A stretch of DNA of 64,000 nucleotides from Eucalyptus grandis (taxonomy: Eukaryota > Streptophyta > Magnoliopsida > Myrtales > Myrtaceae), in assembly GCF_016545825.1 (NCBI RefSeq), contig NC_052614.1:1650630-1714629 (forward strand), read 5' to 3'. This document shows, piece by piece, positions 22,056 through 32,378 of the stretch. The notes under the pieces were generated by a model. The model was not told the origin of the DNA and did not search any database. It saw only the letters and a list, made by a program, of their open reading frames with translations. Both the position numbers and the translations under genes were made by a program. How positions within the stretch are numbered: the first letter of the stretch is position 1; the number at the start of each line of letters is the position of its first letter.

Positions 22056-24667
22056 TCATGAGTCGTTTATACCAGCAATCAGTAGCAGCTGTGAAAGCAA
22101 TCTACGAATCACGGGAAACTCCTGCAATAATATCCACAAATTATGACTGCAAGATTTGCATATCCTTCATAAAAGTATTAATCCAATGCCAAATTATCAG
22201 CAAATACCTTCAGGCTTTCATGAAAAGTGCCGTTGATGAAGGATTTAGGGAGTGACTGCTTCACAAGATTATGTCCCCTGTTAGACATGAATGACAGGTC
22301 TCAACTTAAGAATCAGGAGTCACCACATAAATTGAGAACAGTAGAATATTTGCTTGAAAACAAGTGCTAGAACTTTGCAGCACCATATCAATTTTCTAAT
22401 TTAAGCCCCAGAAAATTCAAAAGCATCTACTATGTGGCAAGCAGTTTGACGATGCACAGAATTATAATGCACCACGCATACGTGAAAGAACCATACTCAC
22501 ACAAATATCCACCAGTCATGCATACCAGATGCATTTGGACGACAAAAGAGGAAATGCTTGCTTGGTACCTTTCAGTTTCACATCCAAAAGGAAATGAGAT
22601 GAATTACCTTTCATCATGACATAAGAGAGTGTAGCACCGGATGGTATGAAAGAGGATTCGAGGAGAGAAGTCGTGCGCAACAGCTATCTGATTTACCTGA
22701 AGCAAAGACAAAAGTAGTTTTAATTTTTAAGATTTGTGTAGTCACATTATATATGGCCGCAATGGCTGACAAAAGACGTACCAAATTGTCCCATGTTCTC
22801 ATCAGTCTATTCAACAGGTGATCAGCTGCAGGACTGAATAAGTATGATATTCCGAAGTCCACCCGAAGTATGGATTCAACAATGTGCAGTCCAATCTGAT
22901 AAAGAAAGAACAGAATTTGAGAATAGCACAGATTTCGTCTAATCTTAAATAGGTGGACACCATGTGATAGGAATGCTAAGAAATCATAGAAAGTGAAGGG
23001 TAATTCTCACCACTTTTGTGAGTTCATTTCCAGTGTCCATGCTAATCAAGCATACTTCCACCACCTCATTTTTGATAGCCCATTGGACAGCACTGGATTC
23101 TCTTGCCTTCAAGAAAGACATCAATATGGAAGGAAAAGTCAATTTTTATCTGAGATCAGATAAAGTCATTGATGATTCACTGCACGGAGAAATGGAATGT
23201 ACCTGGCATAAAATGCCAACCACTGACAAGGCAACAGCTCTCACGTTGTCATACACCTCCAGTGTGGACACGAACAGTACTAAGGGTACCAAGAAGTTAA
23301 CAATGCAGGCTGAACTAACAAAAGAAAGGAAAAGAGAAGGTTCGCGTGAAGATAAATGCTAGAGGATGGTCAGCCAATTTCAGACACTGATGATAGTTTC
23401 TGAAGCCTACAGTTCATGAGCTTTTGCCTGGTTTCTCTATTAGCTGCAATGCACTGCAATGAAGCAAAGAGTTAACTGAGACAAGGGACAACAAGAATAA
23501 TAATCAGAATGCGTTAGACAGCCCTTGACATGCTTCTTTTTGAGTTGCTTTCAGATTACCTGGAATAGAATAATGACATTGATAAGGCGCATGCATGCTC
23601 TATTGTTTAGACTTCCATCCACCATCATCCTGTAGATCAAGAGCACCTCCTGCATCATAAGACCAACCATAACTCAAAGATCCACCCATCACCCTAAATA
23701 TCACTGGCAGTATGGATGAATATAGGGAAGAATTTTTCTTTTCATTGTGCCAAAGTATTATTTTTATAAAGCCTGCATGTTAAAAGTATCAGAGTCCTTT
23801 CCTTTTCCCCAATCTAGTAAGGAAAAAACGTATCAACTATTTTCATTCAGAGGAACTTCAAAGAAATCAAGGACAAACTGCCCGCCCGTTCGATATTCAA
23901 GAAAAACGAAATGCTCAAACAATGTAGAAATCCCTTTTCAGACCACTGACTATATAACCCCAAAGAACAAAGCAAGCCCAGTTTTAAAAAAATATAAAAA
24001 ATCGGACTTTCCTCTTTCGTGGGAACCCTTAAAAACAACTGCAACGTTAGCTCGTCATACTCGAAATTTATACTGAAAGGTCTCTTAACAACGATCTAGC
24101 TTCAAATTCCGCAACATTACACATACAAATGTCGATGCGAACGGGAGCAATGACCTGTATCAGGATGGCCATGGTACCGCAAGAATGGAACAAAAGAAAC
24201 CCCGCCCTGCAATAATTCTCCGGGTCCTCCTCCCTCTTCTGTCGACAAATGACGAACCCAACAAAGGTTTCAGTAAACAGAACCGTGAAAAGATCGAACC
24301 TTTGAATCGAACAAGGGCAGAGACCTGGAAGAGGAAAGAACTGAGCAAGTGCAGAGCAGATTCTCTGAACTGAGGGTCCCGCAGCTTAAGAATCAGCTGT
24401 GGAATCGCCCTCGGCTTCCCCAGCCACCGGAGCCGGTGCTTCCTCCTCCCCCACGGCGATTTGCCGTTCCCGACCCTGGAAAAAGAAATTCAAGAAAATG
24501 GGTCGCGAAATCGATCACGAAAGAGAGCGAGGGAGAGAGCGAAAAAGATCGCATTTTGACGGGCCTTGGTCGATGTTGGAGTAAAGAAGGTGGAGGGATA
24601 TCTCTTCCCAATCCCAAGGCTCGTCGGGCAAGTTGTGAGCGTAGGGATGGTCTTCTTGGACCGCCAT
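22056..24667 (-). CDS. CNOT9/Rcd1-like protein, divergent, 11 exons
   Basis: Exons (minus): 24561-24667, 24325-24475, 24155-24238, 23560-23649, 23411-23453, 23203-23309, 23011-23106, 22782-22895, 22608-22687, 22208-22277, 22056-22121. They join in phase to 335 residues without stops. All introns are GT-AG, though the first donor (GTCAAA) is weak. The order matches the armadillo-like fold of CNOT9, a CCR4-NOT subunit in mRNA deadenylation: IPQLILKLRDPQFRESALHL, LLFHSCGTMAILIQEVLLIY, FQCIAANRETRQKLM, EVVEVCLISMDTGNELTKV, RILFHTIRCYTLLC, and the C-terminal LVKQSLPKSF. Identity to canonical CNOT9 is low, although segment lengths align almost residue for residue. The N-terminal 50 residues (start MAVQEDH) are unrelated to typical CNOT9 and are the least certain part. 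It could be a specialised paralogue or a recently silenced gene. Confidence 0.75.
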
Positions 24668-24979
24668 GGCCGGAGAGGAAGTTCAAAAGAGTTCCTCGGC
24701 GGGAAAGAAAGAAACAGAGGAAAGCGCCGACTGAAGTGAGCTGTGAATCAAAGAAAGCCCAAAATCGCTTTTTATGTTCGAGAGAAGTTGTGGGATTTAA
24801 GTTTTCCAGGTACAGATTCCACATTTACTCCTTTTTTCTCTTCCTGTTTTGTTTCAGTGGATGCATTTAGTTCGTGCTTTCTCAAAGTCTTTCCAAGTGT
24901 GCTTTATTTTATTGTTTTCCAAAAAGATTCACAGTTTACATTTAAAGAAAAAAAGAAAATTTAAATAAAAACTTAAATT

Positions 24980-26610
24980 GAATGTTATTTCAAATAAAAG
25001 TCTAAAATGATCAATACAATTTGAAATGAGGGTTTCAGGTGACAATATAACATCAATTAAGGCTACGTTTGTTATTTGTGTACCACCAAGACAGAATTAA
25101 GTCAGATATAAGATGAATATAGTTTAAATTAAATTATTTCATTGGGGAGATGAGACAAAAATGAAAAGGATTTCTAATATTTGTAATATAAAAGTTATTT
25201 TTCTTGAATAATAAACTTCTTAAATTAATAAAATTAAAATAATATTTTAACTCTAATATAAAAATCAAAAATACAAAAAATAACAACACTTTCTTTTTTT
25301 TTTTCTTAAATCCTATATTTCTTCATACATTCAATTCTTTTTCTATTTTACTGTATAAATTCAATATATATAAATATATAATTTTGGAATTTATATATAT
25401 TACATAATTTAGGTATATTAGTATAGTTTACTATTTAATAAATTTTATCAGAGAATGATAGAAAGGGAAAAAATTAAAAACAGAGTGGGGAAACAAATAA
25501 AAATATAAGCAAATAAAAATCAAGTAGGCAATAGTATTATAAGATATTGTTATCATTTTTGTTTGTGCATCTTTTATGTACTCTAATATGCTATTTATAT
25601 TAAACAATGAACATGATGGGATGTGTAAATATCCAACTTATTAATACAATTCGCCAAACTATAATATTTGACTTGCACATGAGAGGGATAGCTTATCTAC
25701 AAAGTTTACATGTTTTTTTATATTCATGTGGTCTTCGTCCATCTTTAAAATTAAGCTTTTGGGTTGAACATTATTATAGTCACATAAATGTATTAGAGCA
25801 AAACAAAATTGAAAAAGTGTTTGTTTTGCTACAATGAACAGTTCATACTTTGCATAAACCTTCGTGCATCGATTGAGTTCATCATTTGAGCATTGTCACA
25901 AGCAGGACCTTTATGTCTTAAATACAACATTACTTTTACATAACCCCTTGGACAATAATAGAATTTGAGATTTTAGGGGAGCGCTGAGTTTCAATATTTT
26001 TTCCCAACCCTCGGATTACTTGTTCAACCATTTAGCACTTGCTGGCACTTGTTGCATCAACAAATGATTAAAGGTTTTATTTTCTTTGGACTTTAGGTGC
26101 TTATTTACGTTCGGTCAAAAACGTTCGGTCAAACTATGGTGTTTTGCATAGAAGGTTCGTACCATGTGTCGCAACCCTCCTAGAGCGAGATTTAAGGGAA
26201 GATGGGTTTAGAGATAATGTTGAGTTGTGGACCAATAATCTTTAATCGGCGCAAGGTCTCTTAAACTCTTATCTTACGCGACATTGGAATTTGTCATTTT
26301 AATTGATTAACCTATAAAATTCTATCATGAGAAGGAGTTGTCACTAGTTTAATGGGATTGGTTAGGTGCCAAGTGAAATTCGACAATATATCTCACTTTC
26401 TATGCAATCAAAAATTTAAAACCAAAAATTCAATTTACACTAATTATCTAATAAATGCCTTTTCGATACCTCAACTTGATTATTTGTCAACTAAAGTATC
26501 CATATAGTCTTTTCATCAAATTATGAACTTTAAGATTCTCGTCTGCTAAGTGTCCATGCAATATTTTTGTGTTCATTATGGTTCTAAAATGTAATCTAAC
26601 CATTACATTA
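24980..26610. other. AT-rich intergenic region
   Basis: Very AT-rich from 24950 to 25600. No gene, RNA or bounded element is recognised. The tandem array begins at its right end. Confidence 0.4.
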
Positions 26611-28850
26611 AAACAGATAAATCACAACTCAAGAAAACAGCGTAAAACAACCATAAACAAATGAGTAAAGTAGTATTGAGAGAATGAGTAAAGAGTAAAG
26701 TGCGGTATAATAACTCGATTCGAGTTGGGCAAAGAATATACATAATTTTATTATATGTCTACAAGATAGGATCCCCATGAGCTATATGGAAATTTAAGTA
26801 TGCATGAAATTATTCTAAATGTGTGATATTACACTAAATTAATTATAATATAAGCAAAATGGATTATTTTTACAAACATAATTATTTATAAAATACAAAA
26901 AAAAGGCACTGAATTAGGATAATGACTTCAAAAAATTAGGAAAATCTTAAAGATGTCATTTCTGCCCTAATTTAACACTAATATACATTTTTTGGTTTTT
27001 TTTTTTTTGAAAGCCGATTTTAATTCATTAAACCGCACTATGTTTATTTACATGAACACGGGCCAATTCACAACATGAAGATCACATTAAAAGATCACAT
27101 TAATTGATCTGCACATTACGTCAAACATCTGGTGTGCATAGACTGGCCAGGCTAGTTTATTTGATCCATGTTCATGGCCTTCAATCTTGACCCGTGAGCA
27201 ACATTAACCTCAAATAGGGAATGAGGGTTATACTAAAACATGTATGGAACAATATTAACTGGAATTAAGATCCTAAAACGCACAATAACATGATTAAAAT
27301 TAGCCTCAAATATACAGGTTCAACCTGTTTCTGCAAATCTGAGATAGAATATCCAGGTCAGGCAAACAGGTTGCCAACCCAGATTCAAGCTATGATACTT
27401 AACATATGCGAGACATACAGGAAAATATAATCGATCCCAATGCAAGTATGTGACATTGATTTTCAAATTCGACAAACATCTCGGAGAATAACTAACTACA
27501 CACATCAGACCAACCTCTCAAATTGGCCTTCACGTATGATCCACCCTGGCCAGCCCTGTACCAGCTGTGGCCCAGTGTGGATCGGCTCAGTTTTTGGCTC
27601 AAGTTTTGGGCCTCATACACAATGCTTCGAAGCATTTCAACGAACAAAGTGTGTGCCCTGGTAGTGCTAGGTCAGGTCATGCAAACGAAGTAGTTTTTCG
27701 CCTAAAAGCAGCATTGACGCAAAGAAATCATCATAGATCAATGAGAAACGACTCAGATTCTGGGTGATTGTCATACAAGTATCAGGACTACTACTTGGCC
27801 TTGTACTTTACCGAGAACTAGGTAGGACAGGGTGCTGAAGAATGGACAAGTGCTCGTTTATGTCCGGTCAAATAGGGTGTTGAAGATTTCTGGAGCAAAG
27901 CCAGAAGTCCTCCGCGAAAACAAAAAGGAGAGGATCGGTTAAAATTGCAAAGACAGTAAAAAACTAAGCTGACTGTTTTCTTAGTCATCCGCTTCCCTAA
28001 GCCATTTCCATACGAAAAAGAGCTAGGTGATTGGATTCTATCATAGCAAGGGATTGTACAACAGAAAAAACTAAGAACTGGTGTTTTACACGAGTTCCGA
28101 TTTATGGCTGCTTAAATATGGCGTTGCATTCTGATTTGTTGAGCCTTGACTCAGTCCCACGGCAAAAAGGAAAATTCTGTCCACGAGCCTCGACTCATTT
28201 GCAGATAGTCTTCTTGATGAACACAGCTGAAGGTTGGAGATTGGGTATGGGTTGTATATAGATATTGGCTAGCAATTGCCATCGTCCTCCATTGAACATG
28301 ACAATTAGGATTATAGTAAGGATTGCAGTGTGGATTATGTTCCTGACTTGCGCATCCCTATATCTTTCATGTTTATAAAGTTCCTTCGGGAAATCTTGGG
28401 ATCCATCACGTTTATGTTGATGAAATTGAATTTTGATATCTAATGAGGGAAGATTGAAGGGCAAATTCATATTGGGAACATGGGGAGATAATAGGGACAG
28501 TGGAGAGTTATGATGAAGGGCTCCAACCTCTTCTGTCATCGTCTTCATCATGTATTCCAGCTGTAAAGTCTGCGGTCGCCGTTACGGTTTGCTTGCTTGC
28601 TTGCCTGCCTGCCTGTGTATCGTCATGGTTGTCTCGCTTGAGAGTGATCAAGCTCCTTGATCTTGAGTTCATAAAATGGCTACGCCATCACCATTCCATT
28701 CCATTCCAAGGTCTGTTAACAAGGTATCCTTTAAGTCCCCACTTAGTAACTGAAGCCAGCCATTAATTGAAGAGCGATGCAATGGAAATCATTCGGACAG
28801 TTTCTGAATGCTAAGAGAGAATGCTTTTCCTCCCCACCTCCCACATCTTC

Positions 28851-28856
28851 TATAAG
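28851..28856 (+). promoter_or_regulatory. TATA box of DD11-like copy B
   Basis: TATAAG lies 72 bases upstream of the ATG at 28923, matching the other copies. Confidence 0.55.
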
Positions 28857-28922
28857 ATGGAACCGGCTCGCACCGTTCATCTCATCACCTTCCACTTTTG
28901 TTGCCTTCCCCCTCTTTCGACC

Positions 28923-29285
28923 ATGGCAAGATCAGGCTTCGTCGCGTTCTTGCTCCTTGCCAGCGTAGTTGCCGCGTTGTCTGTCAGAGTCAAACGGACT
29001 GATCCTGCGTCGGAGACATTAGACTACCTGATCGATTGTGCTAGCAAGTTGACTGGGAATTGCGGGGAAGACATCTTCTTCAACATATTCACGAAGCAGA
29101 GAAGGATCACCCCTGCATGCTGTAAGAAGCTTGTGTCGATAGGAAAACAGTGCCACGAGTCGATGGTGGGCTTCATTATCTTATCGCCCAGCTTCAGCAA
29201 GAATGCCTCCATCACCGTGCCCAGGAGCAAGAAAGTGTGGAATAAGTGTGTCCTGTTGGCCAAAGAAGCCCCTACCCTACCATAA
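28923..29285 (+). CDS. DD11/ECA1-like secreted Cys-rich protein, copy B (short C-terminus)
   Basis: 120 residues. Signal peptide MARSGFVAFLLLASVVAALS; the six-Cys prolamin-like pattern is intact (Cys39, 47, 66, 67, 77, 109) with TPACCKKLV. An extra base near 29270, compared with copy C, shifts the frame after LLAKEA, so the protein ends PTLP instead of the PYRKEAWFYRI tail. All six cysteines lie before the shift, so the protein may still fold. The start and promoter context are the same as in copies A, C and D. Likely secreted; reproductive function is inferred from the family only. Confidence 0.8.
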   Translation: MARSGFVAFLLLASVVAALSVRVKRTDPASETLDYLIDCASKLTGNCGEDIFFNIFTKQRRITPACCKKLVSIGKQCHESMVGFIILSPSFSKNASITVPRSKKVWNKCVLLAKEAPTLP

Positions 29286-29380
29286 GGAGGCCTGGTTTTA
29301 TCGGATTTAATCGATGTCAAATTATCATTGCAAGCTCGAAAAACACAGAGGAATAATGAATAGTTTCTTTTCTTTTCTTT

Positions 29381-29615
29381 TGATATAGACCTATGTTCTG
29401 TTAAACTTTTATATACATAAACACTACTGTAAAAATATGTATGTTTTGTGAAAATATAATCCTATGTTTGCTATCCTATTTCTGTGTTGTCTGGAGGTTA
29501 TTATTACGTTTCCTCTTGTGCAATAAAATGAACGGGTCGGCAACAATTGCTGAGAGGTTGCAAACTTTTATCGACCACTGAGGAATGTGCATGCACTCGA
29601 AGTTCGGGTCGTGAC
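29381..29615 (+). mobile_element. LTR 3'-end fragment at the unit 1/unit 2 junction
   Basis: About 235 bases resembling the 3' end of the solo LTR at 5810-8744 (shared AATGAA-type word, CGACAA/GGCAAC, TGCATG and a final GTGACA). It begins abruptly after a TTCTTTTC run and ends exactly where the next unit starts. The same scrap lies at 35323-35558 but not after copy D. Confidence 0.55.
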
Positions 29616-31877
29616 AAAAATAGATAAATCACAACTCAAGAAAACAGCGTAAAATAATCATAAACAAATGAGCAATGTAGTATTGAGAGAATTAGTGAAG
29701 AGTAAAGTGCGGTATAATAACTCGATTCAAGTTGAGCAAATAATATACATAACTTTGTTATATAGCTACAAGATAGGATCCCCATGAGCTATATGGAAAT
29801 TTAAGTATGCATGAAATTATTCTAAATGTGTGATATTACACTAAATTAATTATAATATAAGCAAAATGGATTATTTTTACAAACATAATTATTTATAAAA
29901 TACAAAAAAGGCACTGAATTAGGATAATGACTTCAAAAAATTAGGAAAATCTTAAAGATGTCATTTCTGCCCTAATTTAACACTAATCTACATTTTTTGG
30001 TTTTTTTTTTTGAAAGCCGATTTTAATTCATTAAACCGAACTATGTTTTTTTTTTTTTTTTTTTTTTTTTTTACATGAACACGGGCCAATTCACAACATG
30101 AAGATCACATTAAAAGATCACATTAATTGACCTGCACATTACGTCGAACATCTGGTGTGCATAGACTGGCCAGGCTAGTTTATTTGATCCATGTTCATGG
30201 CCTTCAATCTTGACCCGTGAGCAATATTAACCTCAAATAGGGAATGAGGGTTATACTAAAACATGTATGAAACAATATTAACTGGAATTAAGATCCTAAA
30301 ACGCACAATAACATGATTAAAATTAGCCTCAAATATACAGGTTCAACCTGTTTTTGCAAATCTGAGATAGAATATCCAGGTCAGGCAAACAGGTTGCCAA
30401 CCCAGATTCAAGCTATGATACTTAACATATGCGAGACATACAGGAAAATATAATCGATCCCAATGCAAGTATGTGACATTGATTTTCAAATTCGACAAAC
30501 ATCTCGGAGAATAACTAACTACACACATCAGAACAACCTCTCAAATTGGCCTTCACGTATGATCCACCCTGGCCAGCCCTGTACCAGCTGTGGCCCAGTG
30601 TGGATCGGCTCAGTTTTTGGCTCAAGTTTTTGGGCCTCATACACAATGCTTCGAAGCATTTCAACGAACAAAGTGTGTGCCCTGGTAGTGCTAGTGTCAG
30701 GTCATGCAAACGAAGTAGTTTTTCGCCTAAAATCAGCATTGACGCAAAGAAATCATCATAGATCATTGAGAAACGACTCAGATTCTGGGTGATTGTCATA
30801 CAAGTATCAGGACTACTACTTGGCCTTGTACTTTACCGAGAACTAGGTAGGACAGGGTGCTGAAGAATGGACAAGTACTCGTTTATTTCCGGTCAAATAG
30901 GGTGTTGAAGATTTCTGGAGCAAAGCCAGAAGTCCTCCGTGAAAACAAAAAGGAGAGGATCGGTTAAAAATGCAAAGACAGTAAAAAACCAAGCTGACTG
31001 TTTTCTTAGTCATCCGCTTCCCTAAGCCATTTCCATACGAAAAAGAGCTAGGTGATTGGATTCATTCATAGCACGGGATTGTACAACAGCAAAAACTAAG
31101 AACTGGTGTTTTACCCGAGTTCTCATTTAGGCTGCTTAAATATGGCGTTGCATTCCGATTTGTTGAGCCTTGACTCAGTCCCACGGCCAAAAGGAAAACT
31201 CTGTCCACAAGCCTCGACTCATTTGCAGATAGTCTTCTTGATGAACACAGCTGAAGGTTGGAGATTGGGTATGGGTTGTACCCAGATATTGGCTAGCAAT
31301 TGCCATCGTCCTCCATTGAACATGACAGTTAGGATTATAGTAAGGATTGCAGTGTGGATTATATTCCTGACTTGCGCATCCCTATATCTTTCATGTTTAT
31401 AAAATTCCTTCGGAAAATCTCGGGATCCATCACGTTTATGTTGATGAAATTGAATTTTGATATCTAATGAGGGAAGATTGAAGGGCAAATTCATATTGGG
31501 AACATGGGGAGATAATAGGGACAGTGGAGAGTTATGATGAAGGGCTCCAACCTCTTCTGTCATCGTCTTCATCATGTATTCCAGCTGTAAAGTCTGCGGT
31601 TGCCGTTACCGTTTGCTTGCCTGCCTGCCTGCCTGTGTATCGTCATGGTTGTCTCGCTCGAGAGTGATCAAGCTTCTTGATCTTGAGTTCATAAAATGGC
31701 TACGCCATCACCATTCCATTCCATTCCAAGGTCTGTTAACAAGGTATCCTTTAAGTCCCACTTAGTAACTGAAGCCAGCCATTAATTGAAGAGCGATGCA
31801 ATGGAAATCATTCGGGCAGTTTCTGAATGCTAAGAGTGAATGCTTTTCCTCCCCCTGAACCCACCTCCCACATCTTC

Positions 31878-31883
31878 TATAAG
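31878..31883 (+). promoter_or_regulatory. TATA box of DD11-like copy C
   Basis: TATAAG lies 72 bases upstream of the ATG at 31950, the same position as in copies B and D. Confidence 0.55.
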
Positions 31884-31949
31884 ATGGAACCGGCTCGCAC
31901 CGTTCATCTCATCACCTTCCACTTGTGTTGCCTTCCCCCTCTTTCGACC

Positions 31950-32336
31950 ATGGCAAGATCAGGCTTCGTGGCGTTCTTGCTCCTTGCCAGCGTAGTTGCC
32001 ACGTTGTCCGTCAGAGTCAGATGGAAGGATCCTGCGGGGGAGACATTAGACTACCTGGCCGATTGTGCTACCAAGCTGGCCGATGATTGCGGGGAAGACA
32101 TCTTCTTCAACATATTCACGAAGCAGAGAAAGATCACCCCTGCATGCTGTAAGAAGCTTGTGTCGATGGGAAAACAGTGCCACGAGTCGATGGTGGGCTT
32201 CATTATCTTATCGCCCAGCTTCAGCAAGAATGCCTCCATCACCGTGCCCAGGAGCAAGAAAGTGTGGAAAAAGTGTGTCCTGTTGGCCAAAGAAGCCCTA
32301 CCCTACCGTAAGGAGGCCTGGTTTTATCGGATTTAA
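31950..32336 (+). CDS. DD11/ECA1-like secreted Cys-rich protein, copy C (full C-terminus)
   Basis: 128 residues. Signal peptide as in copy B; Cys39, 47, 66, 67, 77 and 109 give the six-Cys prolamin-like pattern. It keeps the ancestral C-terminus (ALPYRKEAWFYRI, compare copy A's TLPRRKKAWSRWI), unlike B and D. Differences from B and D cluster in residues 24-46 (RWKDPAGETLDYLADCATKLADDC), between the signal peptide and second Cys. A solo LTR starts 42 bases after the stop and may supply or disrupt the 3' end. Confidence 0.85.
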   Translation: MARSGFVAFLLLASVVATLSVRVRWKDPAGETLDYLADCATKLADDCGEDIFFNIFTKQRKITPACCKKLVSMGKQCHESMVGFIILSPSFSKNASITVPRSKKVWKKCVLLAKEALPYRKEAWFYRI

Positions 32337-32378
32337 TCGATGTCAAATTATCATTGCAAACTCGAAAACACGAGGAAT

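Larger units (their letters stand above)
26612..29615 (+). repeat. Tandem unit 1 (about 3.0 kb) ending in DD11-like copy B
   Basis: The first of three direct repeats (the others are 29616-35558 and 35559-38320), which begin with near-identical sequence (AGATAAATCACAACTCAAG). The unit body (26612-28370) is absent from copy A's locus. The part from about 28370 on is the duplicated promoter plus gene. The unit ends in a scrap of LTR at 29381-29615. No other credible gene is seen in the unit body. Confidence 0.8.

Noticed and set aside
28195..28551. 118-residue minus-strand frame repeated in all three tandem units (also near 31219 and 37103)
   Set aside because: Its conservation simply follows the duplicated DNA. 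The third copy is frameshifted into a different N- and C-terminus, and no family is recognisable.
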